Assembly: GCF_008087665.1 (NCBI RefSeq)
Contig: NZ_CP042912.1
Location: 310,001 to 374,000 of the forward strand
DNA from: Mariniblastus fucicola
GTDB taxonomy: Bacteria > Planctomycetota > Planctomycetia > Pirellulales > Pirellulaceae
Direction of reading: 5' to 3'
Length of the DNA: 64,000 nucleotides
The position numbers and the translations under genes are program-made. Below the pieces are notes generated by a model that did not search any database, was not told where the DNA came from, and saw only the letters and a list, made by a program, of their open reading frames with translations. Shown piece by piece: positions 40,386-49,640 of the stretch (the first letter of the stretch is position 1; each line of letters opens with the position of its first letter).

Positions 40386-40401
40386 CGCAACCGGCATGCC
40401 A
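40386..40401 (-). promoter_or_regulatory. Candidate sigma-54 promoter P16
   Basis: The minus strand reads TGGCATG-CCGG-TTGCG, with all invariant bases present. The predicted start is near 40375. It would drive VIT, cytochrome, Usp-CBS and Usp. No good dyad was found upstream. Confidence 0.7.
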
Positions 40402-40563
40402 ATCTGTTTTGCTCGTCTTGGCTGCCGGAATCTCAGTAGATTCCAGAGTTGTACACGCGGTTTGGCAAAACGCACGATCGTGGTGAGCGATTTCGCCCGC
40501 CGGCCGAAAATGCAAAGCGCTGATTCGCTGCGTCTCTCTCAACGTTCACTCTTTGTTCAGCGA

Positions 40564-41037
40564 CTAATCGGCACGTTTCACGTCCTGATCGACATCCGAA
40601 AGAAAGCTCAGATGGTGAGACGCGTGTGCAGCGTGGAAATGTTCAAACTGGGATTTGGAAAGTCTGCCAAACCCCGGATGTGGAAACAGACGACCGTCGT
40701 GGTTCAGAAAGTTGGCCACGCTGGTGGCGAACAACTCAACTTCGGCAGCGTCGTTGAGATCATTTTGCGGGACAAAAATCGACGCCGTTTTAATTCCGGA
40801 AGGAGAGTCTCCCCGCAGCAGTCGCGGCAGCAGTAGCCAACGCATCACGGGACGGATAGGAAGAGCAAGCGACATCCACTTCGGATAGCCGTTTACGTTT
40901 GCGTCAATAGTTAACCGTAAATGTCGACAAATCTGCCCTAGCGACCAGTTGCCGTTTTTTTGGTAACCCGATTGCAGCAACCGTTTGCTTTCGGCGACCG
41001 TGTCAGCAAGTTTTACCAGGTGCAAGCTCCGTCTCAC
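40564..41037 (-). CDS. DUF1569 family protein (DinB-like helical bundle)
   Basis: 157 residues, probably from the GTG at 41037. NWSLGQICRHLRLTIDANVN, PIRPVMRWLLLPRLLRG and HAAHASHHLSFL carry the His pattern of DUF1569, a DinB-related four-helix bundle that may bind metal. Function unknown. It has no sigma-54 promoter and marks the right edge of the stress island. Confidence 0.8.
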   Translation of the reverse strand: MRRSLHLVKLADTVAESKRLLQSGYQKNGNWSLGQICRHLRLTIDANVNGYPKWMSLALPIRPVMRWLLLPRLLRGDSPSGIKTASIFVPQNDLNDAAEVELFATSVANFLNHDGRLFPHPGFGRLSKSQFEHFHAAHASHHLSFLSDVDQDVKRAD

Positions 41038-41123
41038 GACTGTCCCGGGGTATGGATAAAGGTGTATAAATGGTTTGTCGCTCCAGACTGAACCGAATCT
41101 TTAATCTGAATAGATACTGAACA

Positions 41124-41810
41124 ATGAATCGCATCTTTGGAATACTTCTGGTCGGCTCTCTTCTGGTCGGTTGTCCGCAATTACCGGACGAACGTGTCTC
41201 TGCGGATGCAAAGATTGAATTCAATCAAGCTCTGGCTGATGAACTTTCAGAAATGAAGGTCGTGGACCAGCTTGTGGCTTCGAATGCGTATCCACCTGAA
41301 TCGTATTCGGATTTGACGCTGGAGGAATGGGAAGCGTTCAAGGATAAAACCTATCGAGCTCATCAAAAACGAGCGGAAGAAATATTTCACGACTTCGGAT
41401 TTGTAGGTTTTGATTTGGCGGGAGAAGCAGGGTCGTCGGACTTCTGGATAATCGTTCAGCATTCTGACCATGATTCAAAATTTCAAAACGAGGTTCTGAA
41501 GAAGATGAAAGTTGAGGTGGACAGGGGAAATGCAGATTCCAAAGAGTACGGGCTTCTGGTCGACCGGGTGAAATTGAACACTGGAGAATCGCAAATCTAC
41601 GGCACTCAGGTTGATTTCGATCATGACACCTGTCAGGCGTATCCCAAAAATCTGGCGGATAGAATTGGGGTCAATGCAAGGAGGAAAGAAATCGGTCTTG
41701 AGCCGCTTGAGATCTATTTGAACGAGATGACCCAGATGCACTTCGAGATGAATAAACAGTTCTATTCCGAGCGAGGTGTGACAGAGCCAAAGCTCTATGA
41801 AACGGAATAG
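41124..41810 (+). CDS. DUF6624-like lipoprotein
   Basis: 228 residues. A lipoprotein signal (MNRIFGILLVGSLLVGC, lipobox Cys17) is followed by a single domain with FVGFDLAGEAGSSDFWIIVQH, YGLLVDRVKLNTGESQIYGTQ and a C-terminal ARRKEIGLEPLEIYL. These match DUF6624 proteins as I know them; no activity is established. It stands alone, with a weak sigma-70-like region before it. Confidence 0.8.
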   Translation: MNRIFGILLVGSLLVGCPQLPDERVSADAKIEFNQALADELSEMKVVDQLVASNAYPPESYSDLTLEEWEAFKDKTYRAHQKRAEEIFHDFGFVGFDLAGEAGSSDFWIIVQHSDHDSKFQNEVLKKMKVEVDRGNADSKEYGLLVDRVKLNTGESQIYGTQVDFDHDTCQAYPKNLADRIGVNARRKEIGLEPLEIYLNEMTQMHFEMNKQFYSERGVTEPKLYETE

Positions 41811-41923
41811 GATTCACTGTGGACGGCACGATTTCGGTTCAGCAGCCTGCGATTTTTAGTTCAATAAACCGTTTCCGCAACAGACTCGAAAATCGCTGTA
41901 AAAATTGACCTCTTTCATCCGGT

Positions 41924-44900
41924 CTAGCTGGTCTGTTCCAGCCAGGTACGGGCCAGTTCTTCCAGATTGGCGTCGCTGTGAGAGTCCTTGCCGAACCACG
42001 AACGCTCGACTTGTTGAATAGAGTCTTCCAACTCCACGGCTTTGTCCGTCGCGATTCCGTTACGCTGACGAATGTCGCGAAGCAATGTTAAAACCGTGAA
42101 CGGATTGATGTCTTCTGGCATCTCGAACTGGGAAACTTTTTCGACTTTCGGGCGACTGAAAACAAACAGCAGCGCCGAAGTTACAAGCAAAAGAACTGCG
42201 ATGACTGGAACCAGCCAGTACAGAAATGACCAACCGGGATTCGAATAGCGTCGCTCCAGAGATACATTCTGTTCCGAGTCCACCAGATCAACATCATCGT
42301 AACGCTGGTACTTGAGCACCGCGTCCTCGGTTTTGGCGTCGCCAAAGGAAAACTCGGCAACGTCCGACTGGTCCTCTTTGGTCCGGTACTCGACCGACCA
42401 GGTTCGCTCCGAAACGATCTGAATCTTGTCGCTGTCTTTGTCAAAACGGGCTGGCAAAACGCCCTGATCATCGACGCTGACGACTTCGAACTGTTCGCGA
42501 TCGAGATTGACGATGTCTTCCAGTGGCGGAACCAGGCCTTTCGCGGTCGCTGTAACTTCAACGATCAGTTTTCCTTCAGCAGCCTGGCGTTCGTCCAGAG
42601 TTTGAGTGACTTGCAGATCGCTGACGGGACGATTGCTGGACTTACCCGCATCCACGACCACCGCAGGCGACTCAATCGGAATCACGACGTAGCCCGATGT
42701 GTCTAGAAAGTCCATGTCCAGTTTCAGTGACGCGATTCGATCCACTTCGCTGCCGCGTGCCTTGAGCAACACATAGGCGTAGGGCGTCACCCGCCAGCCT
42801 TCCTTCCCTGTTGGTCGGGACTGCATCCCTTCCGGGCTTTGGAACGTGATGCTCTGGATCTCGAAATGCTCTTCCAACGCCTGATTCACTGCGTCGGAAA
42901 ACTTGTCTCGATAATCCTCGGTCGGTCGACCGTAGTTGTAGGCGTACATCATGCTGTTCTGATTCTGCACGTACTTGCCAAATCCACCGGACTCACGTTC
43001 GATCTCCTGCGTGTGCAGCAGATTCACGTACAACCCAAACGGTTCGTCATGGCCAATTTCGTGATCGCCGTCGAGTTCGGCGACAAGTTTCAGTTCACTG
43101 ACCAGGTCGCCGTAGTACTCATAAAGCCCACGCGCTTCCCAGGCTCGTGGATGGTCTTCGACGATCGCGAAACCGCCGCGGAGATAACGGAACTTGATCT
43201 CCGGCTTGATCGGGCTCATGCGCGTGAACATGTTGTTGGCGAACTTGGCCATGTGAGCTTCGCCCAGCGTTCCCGGCAGGGCTTTGATCGCGTTACGGAT
43301 CAGCGTGTACTGTTTGGGTACCGGCGAAGTCTTGTTGGTGATTTTGCCCAAGTCCGTCGCCCCGAGAGCCGCGTAGAACCAGCGGTCGTAGGCTTCTGTT
43401 GTCTGGTCTTTCTTCTCCAGTTCCACCACTTTGGCCCCGTATTTTTCGGCTGCGACTTTGAACTGTTCGAACGCACCATCTCGTCGGTCGGAAAACTCGC
43501 TGCTTTTTTGGACGGTTTGCGAGTAAGCATTTTCGTCGAACATCAAACAGGCCAGCGCCAGATGCAGTTGCCAATTCTCAGGCGAAGTCTTGAGAGCTTC
43601 TTTAGCCAACGCACTGGCCACGCGATAGCCACGCAGCACTTCCTGTTGAACTTCCGGCGCACGCCGGTTGGTCTTCTTTTCTTCCTGGTTGCGAATGTCC
43701 CGCCAGTTGGATCCGAGGTTGGCTCGCATTTTCTCGCAGATCGCCGCAATGGTTTTTGGCTTGAGATTGCCGAGGTCCCCAAAGACGCTTTTTACGCGAT
43801 CGAGGTCATAAACTTCGGCGCTGCTGTGGCAAGTCGTGAACGCGTCGGCCAGAAGTTTCTCATCAAGTTCCTCCAGATTCATCGATCGAATGCGATCCAC
43901 CCAACCCTGAAGCTCTTCAAGATTGCGTTGTTGCTTGGAACGAGTCAGTGGAATCGCGTCGGCCTTTTGATCGAAACCGTAGAAATAGACGTAAGGATTT
44001 CGTTGTTGCTTGTCATCGTTGGGGTTGTGGTTTTTGGTCCAGATTTTCAGAAACTCTTCGACCAGCGTTTTGGCGACTTTTGGATTTTGTGTGGCGACTT
44101 TTTCGATCCACGGGAATGCTTTGTCCTCTTCATTGACGTGCAAATGCATGCTGGCGAAAAGGCGTTGCATCTGCGTCTTGAGCGTTGGCCGAACGCGTTT
44201 CCGCCACGCTTCGCTGGGAGCAATCTCCAGCACATCGCCGATGCGAATTGGTTGCGGTTGATCGTTGCGTCCATATCGCCGCGCGTACTGACCGTCGCCA
44301 ACCCAATAGGAGTTTCCATACTGGTCGTAATTCCAATATCCGCCGCCGCTATTCGAAGAACCGTACTGGACCGCGATGTCGGCCTCCTTGAGCCACGTGT
44401 CGGCCAACAATGTCAACGCGTCGGCCCATTCGTCAGCCAACTCGGGCGAAATCTTCAACAGCTTTTCGACCGCGCCGTTTTGCAGTCGAAGCAGTTTGAG
44501 CCGCTCGTCTTCTCCGATCAAAGCCGCTTGCCGAGCCATCGTCGATGACTTGGTTCCTAGATTCGTCAGAATCTTCATGCCGCGTTCTGGCGAGTCCGTG
44601 AAGCTCTCATCAAGCCACTTCTCTCCGATTTCGCGATCGATTTTCGATGACAGTTCGATCAGGTTCACCATCGCCGCGTCTTTTTCTTGCTGGCCGGATT
44701 TTTCGATCGTGGAAAGCGCCATGTTGGATTCCCACGCACGGGTCAGCCATTCTGCGACCTGTTTCGAGCGGTATTGGTTCAGTGCCAGTTGCGACCACAT
44801 CTTCAATGAAACGACATCCTGTTCTTCGATCGCGGATTCGAGCGCGGGGAGGAACGATTCGACTTCTTCAGTCATGCCGGCCTTCAGGAACAGGTCAGCG

Positions 44901-46744
44901 GCGATCAGCTTTTGTTCTTTTTCCGCGCCGCCAATTCCAGAAGCACCTTTTTTGATCGTCTCGATGTACGACGAAAAATCGAATCCATCCTGCTTTGACT
45001 TGCGAAGGATGCGAGCCAACGTTGGGACGTGAGACTTCCCGCTGGCCGAAGCTTTCTTCTTTGCTTCACCGCCGGATGCTGCAACGCCTTGCATCAACTG
45101 TTCGCGAACTTCCGGAGGCAAATCGTCCAGGCTCATTCCGGGCGGAAGCTCAACGCCTGGCGGCAGCTGCACTTCGCTCGACGCGTCGTCTTCGGCAACC
45201 TCTTCCGATCCATCGCCCGATTCCGGTTGCTCGGCCGGTTCGACCAGTTCGCCTTCGAAGTGCATTGTCGGGCCGCCTTCGTCGGCCGAAAGAGATCCCG
45301 TCATGGTGCCATCTTTCACCGTCAGATCGGCGGTCATGGTACTGCCTTCCGCGGTTGCGCTGAACGTAAGCGAACCCGATTCGGAATCAAACTCGCCGCG
45401 TTCGAAACTGATCTCCTGTTCCTGCCCCGCCGTCGACACGGACATGTCGCCCGTAACGACTGTTCCGTCCAGCTTTAATTCCAGAGTGACGGTGATCTCT
45501 GGCATGGCGACACCGGCGGGAATCGAAGGGTCGTCAAGAGTGATCTTGCCTTCCCATTTTCCGGCCAGTTGCATGCCGAGCCCTTTGAATTTTTTGTTTC
45601 CGGTAACCGAGACCTTCCACGGTTTGGGTGCCGCATCGGTGATCCGAAGGATGTCTTCCGGGCTGAGGAAATTGCTGAGCGGTTTCTCGCGGTCGTTACG
45701 TGAGTTTCTGTTTGGTTCTTCGCTGGCTCCGGGCACGGCAGCAAGTTTCGTTAGCAAGTGTCCGTAAAGTTTGTCTGCGTCGTCTTCCTTGAGTGTGGCC
45801 AGATAGGACTTGAGCTCACCCCACTCTCCCAGCGTGACCAGTTTCGACCACTGGGCGACTTCGGCTTTGATCTGGGCTTCTTCGAGAGCTTTTTTCGCGC
45901 TTCCATCGTCAGGTTTTTTAACTGTAACGGTCGCATCGGTAGCCAGAGACTCCCACGGTTTGGCAGGAGCGTCGGCAGGAACTGATGTTGTTCCTTCCGC
46001 TTCTTCCGCATCGGATGCTTGCTCAGTGGCGTCATCTTCCGTTGCTTCGCTTTCAGTTTCTGATTCAGCTTTCTCGGTGCTGTCCTTTGTTTCGACGCTT
46101 TCCTTTTCCTCAGCATCATCATCGGCAGCAGCGGGCTCTGCGTTTTCGGCAGGCGATGCTTCGGCATCGTCTTTCTTTGGCTCCGCAGCTTCTTCATCCG
46201 GCTTATCCGTTACCGCAAACTTGCCGGAAATTCTCAGCTCATCGACCGAAAGAATTGTCACCGTGCCGACAAGCTGCTCGTCCGAGTGAACTTCGAGGGT
46301 CTCGTCTTTTTTGAACGCAGGCTTTTTATCGAATTCAAGAACGACAAAATCTTCGAACAGGTTGGCGACTTTGGCCGTTACTGGTTTGTCTTTCTGCTTC
46401 GCTTTTTCGGTTTCCTCTTCAGGCTCTTCTTTGGTGCTCCACGCTTTGAGCACGGTTGGCAACGAGCGATCGATTTTCGCTGCGAGCAATGCTTCCAGGC
46501 GTCTTTCGTCGAAAGACTTTTCCGGTTCCGCGGCCTCACCTTCGGCGCCGTTTGAAGCCGCTGTTGTGGAAGCCGTCGCCGATGCCGATTGCGCCACAGC
46601 GGTTTGCGTACCAGCCTGAACAGCGATCGGTTGCGATGGCGAAACTCGCATCACGGCAACCTGAGCACTGAGCTCATGAGAACTGGACAGAGTCGCAATC
46701 GCGGCGATCAAAAAGACGGAACGTGTTCGTGAAAGAAAGCTCAT
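41924..46744 (-). CDS. Very large membrane-anchored protein of the Bat cluster
   Basis: 1606 residues. It has a signal peptide (to about 28), a low-complexity acidic region (about 190-270, runs of Glu, Ala, Thr), a lipocalin-like beta segment (about 375-495, GKWEGKITLDDPSI), then a long alpha-helical body resembling TPR repeats (about 560-1200). Beta-rich segments follow, then one membrane helix near 1505-1530 and a short cytoplasmic tail. The tail (INPFTVLTLLRDIRQRNGIA, ELARTWLEQ) resembles the C-terminus of BatD-like proteins, as does that of 49637-50503. It is the last gene of the MoxR/VWA cluster, 261 bases after the TPR-like gene, with a terminator between. Function unknown. Confidence 0.85.
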   Translation of the reverse strand: MSFLSRTRSVFLIAAIATLSSSHELSAQVAVMRVSPSQPIAVQAGTQTAVAQSASATASTTAASNGAEGEAAEPEKSFDERRLEALLAAKIDRSLPTVLKAWSTKEEPEEETEKAKQKDKPVTAKVANLFEDFVVLEFDKKPAFKKDETLEVHSDEQLVGTVTILSVDELRISGKFAVTDKPDEEAAEPKKDDAEASPAENAEPAAADDDAEEKESVETKDSTEKAESETESEATEDDATEQASDAEEAEGTTSVPADAPAKPWESLATDATVTVKKPDDGSAKKALEEAQIKAEVAQWSKLVTLGEWGELKSYLATLKEDDADKLYGHLLTKLAAVPGASEEPNRNSRNDREKPLSNFLSPEDILRITDAAPKPWKVSVTGNKKFKGLGMQLAGKWEGKITLDDPSIPAGVAMPEITVTLELKLDGTVVTGDMSVSTAGQEQEISFERGEFDSESGSLTFSATAEGSTMTADLTVKDGTMTGSLSADEGGPTMHFEGELVEPAEQPESGDGSEEVAEDDASSEVQLPPGVELPPGMSLDDLPPEVREQLMQGVAASGGEAKKKASASGKSHVPTLARILRKSKQDGFDFSSYIETIKKGASGIGGAEKEQKLIAADLFLKAGMTEEVESFLPALESAIEEQDVVSLKMWSQLALNQYRSKQVAEWLTRAWESNMALSTIEKSGQQEKDAAMVNLIELSSKIDREIGEKWLDESFTDSPERGMKILTNLGTKSSTMARQAALIGEDERLKLLRLQNGAVEKLLKISPELADEWADALTLLADTWLKEADIAVQYGSSNSGGGYWNYDQYGNSYWVGDGQYARRYGRNDQPQPIRIGDVLEIAPSEAWRKRVRPTLKTQMQRLFASMHLHVNEEDKAFPWIEKVATQNPKVAKTLVEEFLKIWTKNHNPNDDKQQRNPYVYFYGFDQKADAIPLTRSKQQRNLEELQGWVDRIRSMNLEELDEKLLADAFTTCHSSAEVYDLDRVKSVFGDLGNLKPKTIAAICEKMRANLGSNWRDIRNQEEKKTNRRAPEVQQEVLRGYRVASALAKEALKTSPENWQLHLALACLMFDENAYSQTVQKSSEFSDRRDGAFEQFKVAAEKYGAKVVELEKKDQTTEAYDRWFYAALGATDLGKITNKTSPVPKQYTLIRNAIKALPGTLGEAHMAKFANNMFTRMSPIKPEIKFRYLRGGFAIVEDHPRAWEARGLYEYYGDLVSELKLVAELDGDHEIGHDEPFGLYVNLLHTQEIERESGGFGKYVQNQNSMMYAYNYGRPTEDYRDKFSDAVNQALEEHFEIQSITFQSPEGMQSRPTGKEGWRVTPYAYVLLKARGSEVDRIASLKLDMDFLDTSGYVVIPIESPAVVVDAGKSSNRPVSDLQVTQTLDERQAAEGKLIVEVTATAKGLVPPLEDIVNLDREQFEVVSVDDQGVLPARFDKDSDKIQIVSERTWSVEYRTKEDQSDVAEFSFGDAKTEDAVLKYQRYDDVDLVDSEQNVSLERRYSNPGWSFLYWLVPVIAVLLLVTSALLFVFSRPKVEKVSQFEMPEDINPFTVLTLLRDIRQRNGIATDKAVELEDSIQQVERSWFGKDSHSDANLEELARTWLEQTS

Positions 46745-46844
46745 TGGGAAATCTCAAATCGGGCCTGTTGCAACACGTGGTCGTAGCTCCATTGTAGCTG
46801 ACGTCCTCGCGGAGGAGTCAAAACCCTCCGCGATGGACATAAAA

Positions 46845-46870
46845 AAACCGCGACCATCGAGGCGCGGTTT
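46845..46870 (-). terminator. Rho-independent terminator behind the TPR-like gene
   Basis: An 8-base perfect stem (AAACCGCG at 46845-46852 with its complement at 46863-46870) and 10-base loop lead into a T run on the minus strand. It lies 135 bases after the annotated stop at 47006, but only 30 after an in-frame extension of that gene (see findings). The rest of the 46745-47005 gap holds no other gene. Confidence 0.8.
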
Positions 46871-47005
46871 GGGTGTCTAAAAGTTATTCGGGTTTGCGGA
46901 TCAAGATCCAGCTCCCTCAGGAATTTCAATCTTGCCGCCAGCATTACCAGGGTCCTTCTTTTTGTCGCGACCGCGACTACGGTTCTTACCGCTTCAGGTG
47001 CCCTG

Positions 47006-47599
47006 TCATTGACTCGGCAGTGGCAAGCCCTGAAGCTCGCTCAGATCCATGCGGGCCAAACGAACGGCAGACTCAAGGTCTTCGGCGCTTCGCTTAAGCA
47101 ACTCTTCGTCGCCAAGTTCCTCCGCATCATTCGTCAACTGCGTGTAGTGCTGACGCGCGGCTTCGATCTCCGGCTTCCACTCTTCTTCCGGCATGCCTTC
47201 AAGTCGCATCAACCACGTCATATAGTATTGCGAGTTCGCGAGAGCCGACTGAACATCCGCCACAAAATGTTTGTCGGCAGATTCGTCCTTGCGAACATCG
47301 TCGAGCAAACCTTCCAGCGTCGACCGAGCTTCGGGCAACTTCGCGGCCATCATCTGGCACTTGGCTTTTTCAAGCAGCACGCCTCGCGATTCGGCAACTT
47401 TTTCACTTGGCAGATCAGCCAGAACTGCGTCGAACAGTTCGACGGCTTCGCCCCACTGTTCGTTGGCCACGCAATCCCGTGCATCATTGAGCACAAGATT
47501 TACCTGGTCGACTTCCAAGTGTTTTTGTCCGGGACCGAAGTGGAAGATCGCTCCTCCCAGCCCGACAAAAAGCCAGCCGACGATTAACAGTATTCTCAT
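47006..47599 (-). CDS. Membrane-anchored TPR-like protein of the Bat cluster
   Basis: 197 residues. MRILLIVGWLFVGLGGAIF is a membrane anchor. Helical repeats follow (NEQWGEAVELFDAVLADLPS, LEKAKCQMMAAKLPEARSTL), as in BatC/BatE-type TPR proteins. GGAGG precedes the ATG at 47599. Reading in frame past the stop gives two TGA codons within five codons and then 29 codons rich in Lys/Arg/Gly (46901-46990 region), suggesting recent loss of the original C-terminus. Confidence 0.8.
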   Translation of the reverse strand: MRILLIVGWLFVGLGGAIFHFGPGQKHLEVDQVNLVLNDARDCVANEQWGEAVELFDAVLADLPSEKVAESRGVLLEKAKCQMMAAKLPEARSTLEGLLDDVRKDESADKHFVADVQSALANSQYYMTWLMRLEGMPEEEWKPEIEAARQHYTQLTNDAEELGDEELLKRSAEDLESAVRLARMDLSELQGLPLPSQ

Positions 47600-47706
47600 C
47601 ACGCCTCCATTTTTTGAGGTTCGCATTGGCAGCCTGAATCGGCGCCGCCTGAACAGTCTAACGGATATGGCCTGGCGGCTGCAAACTTATTCGGCGCTTA
47701 ATGATG

Positions 47707-48702
47707 TCACGCCGCAACTTTTCTTTCGGGAGTAAACTTGACGCCACCGACGTAACGCGTGCCAAAGTAGTGCAACAACAGCGGATTGGCCGCCAAAATG
47801 GACGTTCCGGCCACGCAAGCCAGCAAAGCCCACTCACGCCGAGTCCATTCTTTTATTTTGTCTTCGTTCCGCGTTTCGGCAAACCGTGAGACCAGTTGCG
47901 CGTTCAGATGCTTTTGGTTTCCGTTGTGAAAAACCCCACGCAAGCGGTTCGCGACCTGCCGCAACGTGTTCACGTCCTGTCGCGATTGATGATCGTGAAT
48001 AAAAGTTCCACTGTTCGGATCGCCAACGCCAACGACCAAAAACTGATCCACCGAAGCAGGAACTTTCGGCATGCCCGTCGCCGGAACGGTGTCGCCGTCA
48101 GTCAGCACCAGGATATGAGTGCTCTTTGGGTTCCAGGGCTTGGCCATCTTTACGGCCTGGCGAATGCCTGCCATCAAATTCGTTTTGCCTGGTTTGAAAG
48201 CGTGCCACATGGGCATCTTTTCCATGATGTGGCGTACGACTTCGTGATCTTTCGAATCTTCCAGCAGCGGTTTGGCGTCAGTGTAAACAGCGATCAGCGA
48301 AATCTTGAACTGCCGCATTGGAATACGATTGAACAGCGACTCGACGATGTCCGAAGCACGTTGCCGGCGAGTCTTCTTTCCCTCCGGGCCGCTGTCTTCG
48401 ACTTGCATGCTGGGCGAAACGTCCACGACCAAAACCAAATGCTTGTAGTCGCTTTCGTCGATCACGCCTGACTTGTGAACTCTCGCTTCAACAACCAGCC
48501 ACAATGAAAGAAAGCCCCAGCACGCGAGGGAAATTCCGACGACGCGAAACACGGGAACCAACCACGTCCAAAACGCGGGCCGGCCCGAAGGACCAAAGGC
48601 CAGGTTTTTGACACGGCCAATTCGTTTCAGGTGCCAGGTTTCCGCCAGCACAGCCACCAACGCGACCGCGACGCAAATCAGTTCGGGAAGGATCTCTACC
48701 AT
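47707..48702 (-). CDS. VWA-domain membrane protein (BatA/BatB-like)
   Basis: 331 residues. Two N-terminal helices are followed by a von Willebrand A domain with MIDAS DVSPSMQVE (about 100-108) and ILVLTDGDTVP. A C-terminal helix (WALLACVAGTSILAANPLLL) ends the protein. The ATG at 48702 lies inside the last codons of the upstream VWA gene. Bat proteins are linked to oxygen tolerance and envelope function. Confidence 0.9.
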   Translation of the reverse strand: MVEILPELICVAVALVAVLAETWHLKRIGRVKNLAFGPSGRPAFWTWLVPVFRVVGISLACWGFLSLWLVVEARVHKSGVIDESDYKHLVLVVDVSPSMQVEDSGPEGKKTRRQRASDIVESLFNRIPMRQFKISLIAVYTDAKPLLEDSKDHEVVRHIMEKMPMWHAFKPGKTNLMAGIRQAVKMAKPWNPKSTHILVLTDGDTVPATGMPKVPASVDQFLVVGVGDPNSGTFIHDHQSRQDVNTLRQVANRLRGVFHNGNQKHLNAQLVSRFAETRNEDKIKEWTRREWALLACVAGTSILAANPLLLHYFGTRYVGGVKFTPERKVAA

Positions 48703-49640
48703 GGCGTGTACCTGAATAACATCATTGAGCACAACGCCACGCCGGCCAGGCTGATTCCGGCAATCGAAAACGGTGCGAACCAGTCGAGTACCTCTGCGTA
48801 AGTCTGCTTCATCTCGGCGACTTCCATTTTGTCAATTCGCTGGAACACGCCCTGCAGTGATTGAACGTCCTGTGGGTTGAATGATTTTCCGTTGGCGATG
48901 TTGGTGATGGTAGAAACTTCCGGAGGCGTGACGCCGTTGCCGATGTGAATCGAGTACACCACGATGTTGTCGTCGCGAAGGGACTTGCCGATGATTTCTT
49001 CCTTACCGTCGCCAAGATCAAAACTGGCTCCATCGGAAACCAGAATGATCATCCGGTCGCCGGTTTCACGAGTGACCAGCGTTTCCTGGCATTTCTTCAA
49101 ACCCAGTCCAATCATCGTTCCGCCACCGTAGCCTCTGGGTAACTTGCGGGGATTCAAAAATGGCACGGCACAGCGGAAAGCCGACGGGTCGGTCGTCAGC
49201 GGAATCCAGTGTTGAGCTTTGTCGCCAAAGACCGTTAGCCCGAATGCATCGCCGGGCCGTTGGTCAACGAATCCGTTGATGGCTTCCATGGCGGCATCGT
49301 AACGTGTTCCTGCTCCGAACTTGGCCGTCATGCTGCCGCTCAAGTCCAGACAAAACTCGATGTTCGTCAGTTCTCGCTCGGCTTTGGGGACGCTTAAATG
49401 CCGCGGCCCGGCCAGTAAAATGATTGCCACGGCCATCATCAAAGGCATCGAGCTGAGAAAGCAGCGGATGAAGAAGTCTGACCAACGCCCCGATCGCGCG
49501 ATGCCAAAATCCTGCGGCAACGCGATGCGTCGGTCGCTTCCCAGACCCAGCGACGGCAGTCGATCACGCAACCAAATCCACGCCAGCAACGTCGCCGGGA
49601 TGAACAGAAACAACAGAATGCGCCAGTCGCTGAAGCTCAC
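48696..49640 (-). CDS. VWA-domain membrane protein (BatA-like)
   Basis: 314 residues. N-terminal helices (WRILLFLFIPATLLAWIWL and SSMPLMMAVAIILLAG), then a VWA domain with MIDAS DLSGSMTAK, TMIGLGL and ILVSDGASFD, and a final helix (FSIAGISLAGVALCSMMLF). It overlaps both neighbours by a few bases: start within the 49637 gene's stop, end within the next VWA start. Tight packing suggests coupled translation. Confidence 0.92.
   Translation of the reverse strand: MSFSDWRILLFLFIPATLLAWIWLRDRLPSLGLGSDRRIALPQDFGIARSGRWSDFFIRCFLSSMPLMMAVAIILLAGPRHLSVPKAERELTNIEFCLDLSGSMTAKFGAGTRYDAAMEAINGFVDQRPGDAFGLTVFGDKAQHWIPLTTDPSAFRCAVPFLNPRKLPRGYGGGTMIGLGLKKCQETLVTRETGDRMIILVSDGASFDLGDGKEEIIGKSLRDDNIVVYSIHIGNGVTPPEVSTITNIANGKSFNPQDVQSLQGVFQRIDKMEVAEMKQTYAEVLDWFAPFSIAGISLAGVALCSMMLFRYTPW

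Noticed and set aside
42839-44548. 569-codon plus-strand frame opposite the 1606-residue gene
   Set aside because: It is a shadow of the minus-strand gene: antisense to TPR-like codons, with no motif or Shine-Dalgarno.
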